A stretch of DNA of 64,000 nt, from assembly GCA_963728995.1 (NCBI GenBank), contig CAVSMD010000004.1, positions 620,001 through 684,000 of the forward strand, read 5' to 3'. Shown in pieces: positions 1 through 8,671 of this stretch (positions are counted from its first letter, which is position 1; each line of letters begins with the position of its first letter). This DNA comes from FEN-1219 sp963728995. GTDB lineage: Bacteria > Pseudomonadota > Gammaproteobacteria > Steroidobacterales > Rariloculaceae. Under the pieces are notes generated by a model, which saw nothing but the letters and a program-made list of their open reading frames with translations, ran no database searches and was not told the origin of the DNA. The position numbers and the translations under genes were made by a program.

Positions 1-1
1 T

Positions 2-1894
2 GGCTTCTCGCCGCTCGCGAGCTCCATGGTGCTCGCGAAGATCTCATCGCGTAATGCCACGGCCGCGTCGACCATCGGCGTTCCGAACTCTCTTGGGCCC
101 GCCGAGCTCCTGTTGCACTACGGCACCGACGAGCAGAAACAACGCTGGCTGCCCGGCCTCGCCAACGGCACCGAGATTCCGTGTTTTGCCCTGACTTCAC
201 CACGCGTAGGCTCCGACGCCACGGCGCTCGTCGACAGAGGCGTGGTCTGCAAGGACACGATCGAAGACCGCGAGGTGCTGGGCATTCGCCTCAATTGGGA
301 CAAGCGCTATATCACGCTGGCACCGATCGCGACCGTGCTCGGCCTCGCCTTCAAGCTGTACGACCCCGAGCATCTGCTCGGCGACGTCGAGGAGTACGGC
401 ATTACGGCTGCGCTCGTGCCGACGGATCTGCCCGGGATCGAGATCGGTCGGCGTCACTTCCCACTGAACATCCCGTTTCAAAACGGTCCGACGCGCGGCC
501 ACAACGTATTCGTGCCGATCGATGCCATCATCGGCGGCCCGAAGATGGCCGGCCAGGGCTGGCGCATGCTGGTCGAGTTGCTGGCCGTCGGGCGCAGCAT
601 CGTGCTGCCGAGCAATGCACTTGGGGCCGCAGCAGCGGCGCTCTACGCTTCGGGCGCCTATGCCAGGCTACGACGGCAATTCGGTTTGCCCATAGGCAAA
701 TTCCATGGCGTCGGCGAGGCACTGGCGCGGATGGCGGGCAACGTCTATACGATGACGGCCGCCTCGCGCGTGACCTGCACGGCGCTGCTACACGGCGAGA
801 AACCCGCCGTGCCTTCGGCGATCCTGAAGTACCACAACACGGAGCTCGGCCGCCAAGTCGCCAATGACGCAATGGATGTGCACGGCGGCAAAGCGATCAT
901 GCTCGGGCCAAAAAACTATCTCGCGCGCGGTTACGAATCCGTGCCGATCGCGATAACGGTCGAGGGCGCGAACATCCTCACACGCAATCTCATCATCTTC
1001 GGCCAGGGAGCGATCCGTTGCCATCCCTTCGTCCGCGCGGAGATGGAGGCGGTTCGCAATCCAGATCGAGCGGCCGGGCTTGCCGCCTTCGACCGGCTGC
1101 TATTCGCGCACGTGGGTTACGCGCTGTCGAACGCAGCCCGATCGTTCGTGCTGGCCCTGACGATGGCGCGGTTCACCGGCGTGCCCGTGGTCGGTCCAAC
1201 GCGGCGGTACTATCAGAAGATCAATCGTTACAGCGCGTCGTTCGCCCTGCTGGCCGATGCGGCGATGCTGATACTGGGCGGCGCATTGAAACGACGCGAG
1301 CTTCTTTCCGCCCGGCTCGGCGATATTTTGAGCTATCTCTATCTCGCCTCGATGGTGCTCAAACACTATCAGGATCAGGGCAAGCCGCCCGAGGACTTGC
1401 CACTTGTCGAGTGGTCATGCCGCACGTTGTTGTATAGAGCGCAGGAGCAGCTTCATGGCCTGCTACGCAACTTCCCGAACCGTGTAGTTGCCGCGTTGCT
1501 GCGCTTCCTGATCTTCCCGCGTGGACGCACGTACTCGTCGCCCGCCGACGAGCTCGGGCAACGGATCGTCGAGCTGATCATCAATCCAACATCGACGCGC
1601 GAACGCCTTGCAGACGGGATCTACAAGACCGTCGAGCCGGGAAATCCCCTCGGCCTCCTGCAGCAGGCGATGGAGCTTGCGGAGCGGATCAAGCCCCTCG
1701 AGCGGCGGATCTTCGACGCCCACAGGGCCGGCGAGATCACAGCCGACGACACACCTGGCCAAATCGACGAAGCGGAGCAAAAAGGGCTGCTGAACAAGGC
1801 CGAAGCGGACGCGGTCCGCGCCTTCGACCGCCAGGTGCTTGCGCTCACCGGGGTCGACGATTTCGACCCGCGGGACCTACGACGCGCGCACTAG
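2..1894 (+). CDS. fadE: Acyl-CoA dehydrogenase FadE, C-terminal three quarters (5' end outside window)
   Basis: The reading frame is open from base 2, so the gene starts upstream of the window; 630 residues are visible of about 815 in E. coli FadE. It catalyses the first, FAD-dependent oxidation of fatty-acyl-CoA in beta-oxidation. Recognisable blocks are VGVPNSLGPAELLLHYGTDE-like text near the window start, ALTSPRVGSDA, NKRYITLAPIATVLGLAFKL-like text, GRRHFPLNIPFQNGPTRG, GGPKMAGQGWRMLVE, IAITVEGANILTRNLIIFGQ and the FadE-specific C-terminal DUF1974 region with the terminal VDDFDPRDL. These match E. coli FadE nearly block for block. The next gene is 76 bp downstream on the same strand and is unrelated in function. 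Confidence 0.95.
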   Translation, partial: GFSPLASSMVLAKISSRNATAASTIGVPNSLGPAELLLHYGTDEQKQRWLPGLANGTEIPCFALTSPRVGSDATALVDRGVVCKDTIEDREVLGIRLNWDKRYITLAPIATVLGLAFKLYDPEHLLGDVEEYGITAALVPTDLPGIEIGRRHFPLNIPFQNGPTRGHNVFVPIDAIIGGPKMAGQGWRMLVELLAVGRSIVLPSNALGAAAAALYASGAYARLRRQFGLPIGKFHGVGEALARMAGNVYTMTAASRVTCTALLHGEKPAVPSAILKYHNTELGRQVANDAMDVHGGKAIMLGPKNYLARGYESVPIAITVEGANILTRNLIIFGQGAIRCHPFVRAEMEAVRNPDRAAGLAAFDRLLFAHVGYALSNAARSFVLALTMARFTGVPVVGPTRRYYQKINRYSASFALLADAAMLILGGALKRRELLSARLGDILSYLYLASMVLKHYQDQGKPPEDLPLVEWSCRTLLYRAQEQLHGLLRNFPNRVVAALLRFLIFPRGRTYSSPADELGQRIVELIINPTSTRERLADGIYKTVEPGNPLGLLQQAMELAERIKPLERRIFDAHRAGEITADDTPGQIDEAEQKGLLNKAEADAVRAFDRQVLALTGVDDFDPRDLRRAH

Positions 1895-1970
1895 CCCACG
1901 CCGGCGGCGCGTGAGGCGCCGGAAGCTGCATGTTAGAGTGGACCGATCCACCCAGCGAGGGAGTCGTCCG

Positions 1971-2458
1971 ATGCTGACTCGCAGCGCTTTGGTATTGACT
2001 TGCGCGATGCTCGCCGCGTGCGGGCAGCCGCCGCCAGCCCCCACGGCGCCCGCGGCCGCACGCCCCCGGCAGCATCCGCGCCGGCGGCGGCGACCTTGAC
2101 ACGGAAACCCGCGCCGGCCGGCGCGATGGTCTACATCATCGAGCCAGCGGACGGCGCCATGGTCATGAATCCGGTCCGCGTGGTGTTCGGCCTGAAAGGC
2201 ATGGGCGTGGCGCCCGCCGGCACCGATCGTCCGGACACAGGCCATCATCATTTGCTGATCGACACGGGCCTTCCCGCGGATCTCAACGTGCCGATCCCGA
2301 ACGACGATCAGCACAAACACTTCGGCGGCGGTCAAACGGAGACCACGCTGACATTGACGCCGGGCCGGCACACGCTGCAGCTGCTGCTCGGTGACAACCT
2401 GCATGTGCCGTTCGATCCACCGATCGCCTCCAGCGTGGTGACGATCGAGGTGCAGTAG
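1971..2458 (+). CDS. DUF4399-type lipoprotein, frame broken once
   Basis: The first frame, from ATG 1971, encodes a lipoprotein signal (MLTRSALVLTCAMLAAC, lipobox LAAC, Cys17) followed by a Pro/Ala linker, then runs into a stop at 2099. The conserved domain (AMVYIIEPADGAMVMNPVRV, then a histidine-rich GHHHLLID segment and PGRHTLQLLLGDNLHVPF) is in another frame up to the stop at 2458. One extra C in the C5 run at 2063-2067 joins the two into a 162-residue product with a smooth PPAASAPAAATL linker, so I read this as one gene with a base missing from a homopolymer. DUF4399 proteins are small exported proteins of unknown function. The linker is too short and biased for the frame change to look like a natural recoding site. 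Confidence 0.75.
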
Positions 2459-2512
2459 CGACGCGCCGAGGCGGCCCGGCGCGCTGGCCACGGCGGCAAA
2501 CGAGAACGTAAC

Positions 2513-4208
2513 GTGTACACCGAGTTCTTCGGACTCAACGAGAAGCCGTTCGCGATCACGCCCGATCCGCGCTATCTCTACATGAGCGCGCGCCACACGG
2601 ACGCTCTCGCGCACCTCGTGTATGGAATCTCCGAGAGCGGCGGCTTCATCCAGCTCACGGGCGAGGTCGGCACCGGCAAAACGACGTTGATTCGCAGCCT
2701 GCTCGAGCAACTTCCCGAGAAGGCCGACATCGCATTGATCCTGAGCCCGCAGCTCACCACGATCGAGTTCCTGCTGACGATCGCCGAGGAGCTCGGTTGC
2801 CCGCTGCCGCAGGACCGCACCGTCAAGGCGCTGATCGACCGACTCAACGCCCATCTTCTGCGCGTGCACGGCGACGGCCGGCGTGTCGTGCTGATCGTCG
2901 ACGAGGCGCAAACACTGAGCCCTGAGCTGCTCGAGCAGGTGCGATTGCTGACCAATCTCGAGACGGCCAAGCAGAAGCTACTGCAGATCATCCTGATCGG
3001 GCAGCCGGAGTTACGCGAATTGCTCGACCGGCCCGACATGCGGCAGATCGCGCAGCGGATCACGGGTCGCTATCATCTCGAGCCGCTCGGGGCCGACGAT
3101 ACCGCCGCATACATTCGCCACCGGATGCGCGTGGCCGGCGCCGCGCGGGACGTGTTCACGAAGCCGGCAGTGCACGCACTCTATCGTCGGTCGCGGGGTA
3201 TCCCGCGCCTCATCAACGTGATCGCCGATCGCGCTTTGCTCGCGGCCTATACTCAAGATCGCCACACCGTCGACCGGAAGCTCGTCGCGAGGGCGGCCGC
3301 GGAGGTCTTCGGCACGCGGCGACCCCACCGCCATTGGTGGACCGTCGCTACGCTTGCAATCAGCTTGGCGGTGTTCGCGCTCGCCACGACGAATCTCTGG
3401 AAAGCGCCGCCGGAGCCGGTCCCGAATCCGGCCGGCGCGGCGCCCGTGTCGCCGCCGGTCGCTGCCAAGCCGGTCACCAGCGACGGTGCGCGACCACGCA
3501 CGCCCATCGTCGTTGCGGGAACCGACGCCACGGCCGAAACGCCCGCGGCGGACGCCGAGGAGACACCCGCGGCATCACCTGCGGCGCTGCAAGAGCTGCT
3601 GGGGAACCAGGACTTCACGCTTTCGGCCGATGCAGCGATCGGCGAGCTGCTGGCGTTGTGGGGCGCACATTACGATGCAGCGCGCGGCGTGCCCTGCAAG
3701 CAAGCCGAGGAGCAAGGGTTGCGTTGCCTCCTGCTGAGCTCGTGGCACGCTCGGCGAGGTGCGCCGACTCAACTGGCCCACGATCATGTCGCTCGTCACC
3801 GAGGATGGCCACGAACATCCGGTCGTCGTCGCAGCGCTCGGCATGGATTCGGCACAGCTCGTCGCGCACGGCAAGACGTTCGATCTGTCGCTCGCCGAGC
3901 TCGGCTTCAACTGGTACGGCGACCACCTCCTACTCTGGCGCCCCGGCGATGCCCCGTCGAAGGACCTGGCGCCCGGCGTCGATGACGTCGGCGTCCTATG
4001 GCTGCGCGCCACGCTCGCGCGCTTGAACGGCGCCGATCCGCCGGTCGATGCGTCGACCCTGTACGACGCCGCGCTCGCGCAACGAGTGAAGGCGTACCAG
4101 CGCGAGCATCAGCTGAAGATTGACGGCATCGTCGGCGAGCGGACGCTGGTCGCGCTGCTAGCGGATCTGAAGCTGCCGAACACACCGTTACTCCTGGCGG
4201 GGCGCTGA
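2513..4208 (+). CDS. gspA: General secretion pathway ATPase GspA/ExeA-like, frame broken once
   Basis: GTG start, giving the family N-terminus VYTEFFGLNEKPFAITPDP. The AAA ATPase domain fills residues 1-265 with Walker A GEVGTGKTT and Walker B VVLIVDEAQ; a single membrane helix follows at about 282-298 (WWTVATLAISLAVFALATT), then a Pro/Ala linker and a periplasmic part. The frame changes at base 3743: removing one T (CGTGGC to CGGGC) joins CLLLSSG to TLGEVRRLNWPTIMSL and gives 564 residues ending in a peptidoglycan-binding domain (VKAYQREHQLKIDGIVGERT). With GspB this inner-membrane ATPase remodels peptidoglycan so that the type II secretin can assemble. No other gsp genes are in the window. 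Confidence 0.9.
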
Positions 4209-4209
4209 C

Positions 4210-4899
4210 GTGTCCTTCATTCTCGATGCCCTCCGCAAGTCCGAGCACGAGCGCCAACGCTCGACCGTGCCTGGCCTGTCGCACGTGCCGCTCGCGGCCC
4301 CGCGGCGCGAGCTTCCGGGCTGGGCGCTCGCGGTCATCGGCCTGCTAGCTGCTGCCGTGCTCGTGCTAGCCGGCGCGTGGTGGCAAAGTCGGCGGCCTCC
4401 AGTTATACCCGCGGCGACTGTCTCCGAGTCCGCTGCCCCGGCCAGCGCCACTGAACCGACGAACGTAGCGACCGCCGCGCGCACGACCGGTGTCCCGGCA
4501 CCCAGCAGTCCGTCGACCTCTGTCGCGCGCACCTCGCCGCCGCGCGCGGCCGCACCCGAATCGACGCAGCCATCCCCGCCCTCACGCGAGGCCTCGGAAC
4601 CACGCGTGCGCACGCTGGCGAGCGCCGCGGCCGCAGGTCTCGCCCCTGCGCCTGCGCCTGCCCGCGGGCCGACGTTGCCCAGCGTGGCGGCACTCCTGGC
4701 CCAGGGCATCAGCGTTCCGCCGCTCCGGCTCGAGCTCCACGCCTACAGCGATACCCCGGCCAACCGGTTCGTCTTCATCAACGGTCACAAATACCTCGAG
4801 GGGCAGCGGCTCGCGGAAGGCCCGGAAGTCGTGACGATCGAGCCCAACGGGGTGGTGCTGAGCCAGCAAGGCCAGCGCTTCATGTTGGCGCCGGAGTAG
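4210..4899 (+). CDS. gspB: General secretion pathway protein B (GspB/ExeB-like)
   Basis: GTG start one base after the gspA stop; the N-terminus SFILDALRKSEHERQR is the family signature. One membrane helix lies at about residues 37-57 (GWALAVIGLLAAAVLVLAGAWW is slightly longer than the core), followed by a roughly 100-residue Pro/Ala/Ser/Thr linker that would span the periplasm and a compact C-terminal GspB domain (LRLELHAYSDTPANRFVFING, then PEVVTIEPNGVVLSQQGQ). The protein pairs with GspA in secretin placement. The immediate junction implies translational coupling. The frame is intact over its 229 residues. Confidence 0.9.
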   Translation: MSFILDALRKSEHERQRSTVPGLSHVPLAAPRRELPGWALAVIGLLAAAVLVLAGAWWQSRRPPVIPAATVSESAAPASATEPTNVATAARTTGVPAPSSPSTSVARTSPPRAAAPESTQPSPPSREASEPRVRTLASAAAAGLAPAPAPARGPTLPSVAALLAQGISVPPLRLELHAYSDTPANRFVFINGHKYLEGQRLAEGPEVVTIEPNGVVLSQQGQRFMLAPE

Positions 4900-4906
4900 G
4901 GTTTCC

Positions 4907-5578
4907 TTACGTTTCGGGCACCGGCTCGATCAGCGCCGCTTCGTCGTTGCGCGGATCGTTGACGGCAAGCGCCACGGGCCATGTAGCGAGCGGCGGCGCG
5001 CGCATCGCGAGTGCCGTGACGTCGGCGAGCGTCGTACGCGGATCGAGCCACCGCGCAAAGTCTTCGCGCGCGACGAGCACCGGCATCCGGTCGTGAATGG
5101 GTGCCAACGTCGCGTGGGCGTCGGTCGTCACGATCACGCAAGTCTCGAGCGGCGCGCCCTCGGCGCCGCGCCATCGTTCCCAGAGCCCCGCAAGGGCGAG
5201 CAGCGGCGCGCCGCTGGCGCGGATGAAGTACGGTCGGCGCCGGCCTTGCTGCGTGTCGCCCCACTCGTAGAACCCGCTGGCGGCGATCAAGCAGCGACGC
5301 CGCGTGAACGCTTCGCGAAAGGCGGGCTTGGTCGTCAGGCCCTCTAGACGCGCGTTGACCAGTCGGTGACCGATCGAGGCGTCCTTCGCCCAGAACGGCA
5401 CGAGGCCCCACTGCACTTGGTCGAGTCGCCGTACGCCATCGCGCTCGCGCACGATTGCCACGGCCTGTCCCGGCGTCACGTTGTAGTGCGGCGCGAGCGC
5501 CACGCCGGCGGGCTCCGCCAAATCGAAGTACTCCGCGAGCTGCTCGGCCGTCGCGAATAAAGCGAAGCGGCCACACAC
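4907..5578 (-). CDS. yedK: SRAP-domain peptidase (HMCES/YedK family)
   Basis: Complete 223-residue protein from a GTG start (5576-5578). The catalytic Cys2 follows the initiator (MCGRFALFA), and the other conserved residues are present: Asn in LVNARLEG, Glu in SGFYEWG and His in PIHDRMP. Family members form a covalent thiazolidine adduct with abasic sites in single-stranded DNA and later release it by self-proteolysis. It lies one base downstream of the ABC permease gene on the same strand, so it may be co-transcribed with the exporter, though nothing suggests a functional link. It converges on gspB. Confidence 0.93.
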   Translation of the reverse strand: MCGRFALFATAEQLAEYFDLAEPAGVALAPHYNVTPGQAVAIVRERDGVRRLDQVQWGLVPFWAKDASIGHRLVNARLEGLTTKPAFREAFTRRRCLIAASGFYEWGDTQQGRRRPYFIRASGAPLLALAGLWERWRGAEGAPLETCVIVTTDAHATLAPIHDRMPVLVAREDFARWLDPRTTLADVTALAMRAPPLATWPVALAVNDPRNDEAALIEPVPET

Positions 5579-5579
5579 T

Positions 5580-6393
5580 TTATGTTCTTACGCCCCGACC
5601 GAACTTCAGGAGCAACAGCACGGCCGCGAACAGCAGCGCGGCGAGCGCCACCATGATTGTGTAGGCAAGGCCAATCGGGTATGTCGGACGCGCCGAGCAT
5701 GCCGTACCGGAAGGCGTTCACCATGTAAAGGATGGGATTCGCGAGCGCAACCTTCTGCCAGAACGGCGGCAGCAGCTTGATCGAGAAGAACACGCCGCCG
5801 AGATACGTGAGGGGCGTCAGCACGAACGTCGGGATGATCGAGATGTCGTCGAACGACTTCGCGAAGATCGCGTTGAACAGCCCGGCCACGGAGAAGATGA
5901 TCGCGACGAGCAGGATCGTGGTAAACGTGATCAATGGATGCACCACGTGCAAATCCGTGAAGAACAGCGCCACTACGACCACGAGCGCCGCCACGAGCAG
6001 GCCGCGCAGGACGCCTCCCACGACGAATCCGATCACGATGGTCGTGTATGCGAGCGGCGCGACGAGCATCTCCTCCAGATGCAACATGAGCTTGCTCGAA
6101 AAAAAAGACGAGACGACGTTGGCGAACGAGTTCGTGATGACCGCCATCATGATCAGCCCGGGCGCGATGAACGTGATGTACGAGACGCCATCCATCGAGC
6201 CGATGCGGGAACCGACGAGGCTGCCGAAGATGACGAAATACAACGTCATCGTGATCGCCGGGGGCACGATCGTCTGGAGCCAAATCCGCACGACACGCCG
6301 AGATTCCTTGCGGACGATGGTCAGCAATCCGACGAGGTTTATCCGTAGCAGGCTCGGCGCCGCCGTACGGCGGGCAAATGTCGCTTCGCTCAT
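5580..6393 (-). CDS. ABC-2 type transporter permease (YadH-like), frame broken once near the C-terminus
   Basis: About six membrane helices, with typical ABC-2 exporter blocks: IWLQTIVPPAITMTLYFVIFG, GVSYITFIAPGLIMMAVI, LEEMLVAPLAYT, LTYLGGVFFSIKLLPPFWQ and NPILYMVNAFRYGMLG. The frame as given runs through the stop into yedK. Removing one C of the CCC on the coding strand (plus-strand GGG at 5677-5679) restores ASDIPIGLAYTIMVALAALL-like sequence and the hydrophobic final helix ending LKFGRGVRT at the stop 5580-5582, 270 residues in all. Its start overlaps the ATPase gene end by four bases. Substrate is unknown; the YadG/YadH type is usually annotated as drug or polysaccharide export. Confidence 0.88.
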
Positions 6394-7319
6394 GCGAAAC
6401 GCCGCTCGTCCTTGTTCTCGACTAGCCGCATGAACAGCTCCTCGAGCCTGTTTGTCTTCGTGCGCATACTGACGACGTGCAACGAGTGAGCCGACAGCTG
6501 CGAGAAGACGTCGTTCAGACTCTGCCCCTTTGCGACCTCGACCTCGATCTCGCGATCGTTGCGCAGCTTCGTCGGATAGCCGTTCAGGACGGGTGCCGCG
6601 CTGAGGGGTTCCTTGAGGCTCAATACGAAGGTCTCGAGCTGCAGCTTACCGATCACGTTCGCCATGCTGTCGTTCTCGATGATCCGGCCCTCGTCGATGA
6701 TTGCGATGTTACGGCACAGGCTCTCGGCTTCCTCGAGATAGTGCGTGGTGAGGATGATCGTGACGCCGGCGGCGTTGATCTCGCGCATGAACTCCCACAT
6801 CGAGCGGCGAATCTCGATATCGACGCCCGCCGTCGGTTCGTCGAGGATCAGGAGCCGCGGCTCGTGCACGAGCGCGCGAGCGATCATGAGGCGGCGCTTC
6901 ATGCCGCCCGATAGCGTCCTCGCGATGCCACGTCGCTTGTCCCAGAGGTGCAACGCCTTCAAGTATTTCTCGGTACGCTGACGCGCAGCGTGCGCGGGCA
7001 CGCCGTAGTAGCCGGCCTGGTTGATCAACGTCAGGTCGTTGCGCTCGAACATGTTCAAGTTCACTTCCTGCGGTACGACGCCGATGCACGCCTTCGCGGC
7101 CTCGCGGCGGGTGTCGAGATCGTGGCCGAACACCTCGACCGAGCCGCCGGACTTGCGGACCAGGGACGTGATGATACCGATCGTGGTGGTCTTGCCAGCG
7201 CCGTTGGGTCCGAGCAGCGCAAAGAAATCGCCTTCGCGAACCGTGAGATCGATGCCCTTCAGCGCTTCCACGCCGTTCGCATAGACCTTACGGAGGTCCT
7301 TGATGACTAACGCGTCCAT
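6390..7319 (-). CDS. ABC transporter ATP-binding protein (YadG-like)
   Basis: I chose the ATG at 7319 because the family sequence MDALVIKDLRKVYANGVEAL begins there; the open frame extends 50 codons further upstream but with low-complexity text. 309 residues. Walker A is GPNGAGKTT, the Q-loop is VPQEVNLNMFE, the signature is LSGGMKRRLMIARAL, Walker B is LLILDEPTAGVD and the switch His is in LTTHYLEEAE. Four-base overlap with the downstream permease gene makes a two-gene exporter operon, possibly continuing into yedK. Confidence 0.93.
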   Translation of the reverse strand: MDALVIKDLRKVYANGVEALKGIDLTVREGDFFALLGPNGAGKTTTIGIITSLVRKSGGSVEVFGHDLDTRREAAKACIGVVPQEVNLNMFERNDLTLINQAGYYGVPAHAARQRTEKYLKALHLWDKRRGIARTLSGGMKRRLMIARALVHEPRLLILDEPTAGVDIEIRRSMWEFMREINAAGVTIILTTHYLEEAESLCRNIAIIDEGRIIENDSMANVIGKLQLETFVLSLKEPLSAAPVLNGYPTKLRNDREIEVEVAKGQSLNDVFSQLSAHSLHVVSMRTKTNRLEELFMRLVENKDERRFA

Positions 7320-7404
7320 GGTCGTCCTGGCCGGAGCCCATGCCCCGCGGGCGGCTATTGTAAATGCGGAGGTGGCGGCAGCGACAACGCCGCCGGGCCA
7401 GAGG

Positions 7405-7968
7405 TCACAGCGCGGGATGCGCTGCCCGCCGCTGCGGCCATTCCCGATCGAGCCGCGGCTGCAGCGCAATGAGGGCGAGTTGCCGGCGCAACTCGGGTCG
7501 CGTATCGGTCAGCAGGTGGCGCCAGACCCAGTCCTGTGCCGCGAATGCGCACCGCAGGACGTCGGGCCGACTGGAGAGCTGCTCCACCTCGGGCAGCCCG
7601 AGTGCGCGCACGAATTGGAGCTGCGCCGCATCGAGGCCAAACAACAGGCGGGCTTGGGACGGGCTCTGCCGACTCGTCTGGCGCACGGCCAAGAGAACCG
7701 AGAGGGCGAGATCATGGTGCCGCGCGTCGCGCTCGCCTGCCGGCATGGCGGGTTCGACCTGACCGCACCGCAGTTTGAACAGCGCACGCGGGAACCGGGC
7801 CACGTGGTCGAGCAGCACGGCGTCGGCGCCGCGAAGTGATTCGCGCGCCTCGCCCACGAGCCCCAGGCAGTCGCGCCCTGCGATCGTCCGCGCTTGTATG
7901 AAAGCCAAAAATGCCCGGTTCAGCTCCCGGACCTGCTCCAAATGCTCGAGATGTACTTGCGCCGACAT
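7405..7968 (-). CDS. FlhD-like regulator with two tandem FlhD-type domains (putative)
   Basis: 187 residues from ATG 7966-7968 with a fair upstream GAGGG. By eye the protein contains two copies of an FlhD-like helical pattern. Copy 1 covers about residues 9-69 (LNRAFLAFIQ, CLGLVGEARESL, LLDHVARFPRALFKLR). Copy 2 covers about 85-150 (HDLALSVLLAVRQ, LLFGLDAAQLQFVRAL, EVEQLSSRPDVLRCAF). Compare E. coli FlhD: INLSYLLLAQ, MFRLGINEEMATTLAAL, QMVKLAETNQLVCHFRF. FlhD is normally 105-120 residues and acts as a dimer within FlhD4C2; a tandem copy could be a built-in dimer. It is divergent from an FlhC-family gene, which supports the assignment. No flagellar genes are nearby. The alternative is an unrelated helical protein. 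Confidence 0.55.
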   Translation of the reverse strand: MSAQVHLEHLEQVRELNRAFLAFIQARTIAGRDCLGLVGEARESLRGADAVLLDHVARFPRALFKLRCGQVEPAMPAGERDARHHDLALSVLLAVRQTSRQSPSQARLLFGLDAAQLQFVRALGLPEVEQLSSRPDVLRCAFAAQDWVWRHLLTDTRPELRRQLALIALQPRLDREWPQRRAAHPAL

Positions 7969-7994
7969 ATCGGTCAGACCCTCTTTTCGGACGT

Positions 7995-8034
7995 TTTTGC
8001 CATATATGGTCCTAAAATACCATTAGTGGCAAAA
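7995..8034. promoter_or_regulatory. 16-bp-arm imperfect dyad between the divergent FlhD-like and FlhC-like genes
   Basis: Left arm TTTTGCCATATATGGT (7995-8010), 8-bp spacer CCTAAAAT, right arm ACCATTAGTGGCAAAA (8019-8034); 13 of 16 positions pair, the mismatches being the three central ones of the arm. The region is AT-rich in a very GC-rich neighbourhood and lies 26 bp from one start codon and 46 bp from the other. It is a good candidate for the shared operator/promoter of both genes. Half-sites contain GGCAAAA, which recalls the A-rich FlhDC boxes of enterobacteria, but the arm orientation differs and I do not claim identity. Confidence 0.6.
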
Positions 8035-8080
8035 GTAGACTAAGCTCGCAAATGTTGCCGAAACGGGGGGAAAGGGGAGC

Positions 8081-8656
8081 ATGAGGGCAACCGACGACCG
8101 CTACCGACGCGAGCAAGCCCGGTTCCAGCTCGCAGTGCGACTGATCGAGCACGAAGCGCGGACCGGGACTATCCGCTACTTGACGGGCCTGCAGGACGAC
8201 CGGATCCGCAAGCTCTACACCACCTACTTCAAATACGGCGCGGAGCCCGTGCGTCGTCGCCGAGGCCGCTCTCCGACACGAATTGGACCGCTCGTTCGCA
8301 CGCCGCAGCGCGCGTTGGAATCCGGGGTGTTCGCGAACCTCCTGCTGGCCAGCGGCTTGTTTTGCGTCGACCGACCGCCAGGGCCGAGCCTCAAAGCCAA
8401 CGTCGAACTCGGCCATCGGCTGTGCGACTGCTTCGGTAGTTTCGAGCTGCTCGTGCCACACCACTCGCTGTCGTTCGAATGGGGGTGGAATCTGCTCCAG
8501 AGCATTCGCCGCGGCGACGAGCTCGGAATCGCACGCTGCGAAACCTGCAGGGTCTGGCACGTGTTCGACCTGCTGACGCTGCCGCGCTCGGCCTGCCCGG
8601 CATGCGTCTTGTTCGAGCACGGGTCGCGCGTACCATTCGAGCTGCTGTCGGCTTAG
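8081..8656 (+). CDS. FlhC-family transcriptional activator-like protein
   Basis: 191 residues, ATG 8081 with a strong GGGGGGAAAGGGGAG ribosome site. The N-terminal half follows FlhC: ARFQLAVRLIEHEARTGTI, then TGLQDDRIRKLY (E. coli FlhC: IQLAMELITLGARLQMLE, then LSRGRLIKLY). The C-terminal half has two CxxC pairs, Cys153/156 and Cys172/175, at the place of the FlhC zinc site. FlhC homologues also drive conjugative elements (SetC, AcaC) with their FlhD-type partners, so a flagellar role cannot be assumed. It is transcribed away from the FlhD-like gene across the dyad at 7995-8034; classical flhDC is a single operon, so this arrangement is unusual. Confidence 0.75.
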   Translation: MRATDDRYRREQARFQLAVRLIEHEARTGTIRYLTGLQDDRIRKLYTTYFKYGAEPVRRRRGRSPTRIGPLVRTPQRALESGVFANLLLASGLFCVDRPPGPSLKANVELGHRLCDCFGSFELLVPHHSLSFEWGWNLLQSIRRGDELGIARCETCRVWHVFDLLTLPRSACPACVLFEHGSRVPFELLSA

Positions 8657-8671
8657 GAGCAGGCGTCCTCG

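Noticed and set aside
2063..2067. Programmed frameshift in the DUF4399 lipoprotein or in other genes at homopolymers
   Set aside because: The breaks occur in many unrelated genes, on both strands and in varied contexts, with no slippery heptamer plus downstream structure; sequence error explains them better.
7405..8656. Remnant of an integrative conjugative element carrying SetCD/AcaCD-type regulators
   Set aside because: No integrase, relaxase, type IV secretion gene, tRNA or att-like repeat is near; flanking genes are ordinary chromosomal ones.
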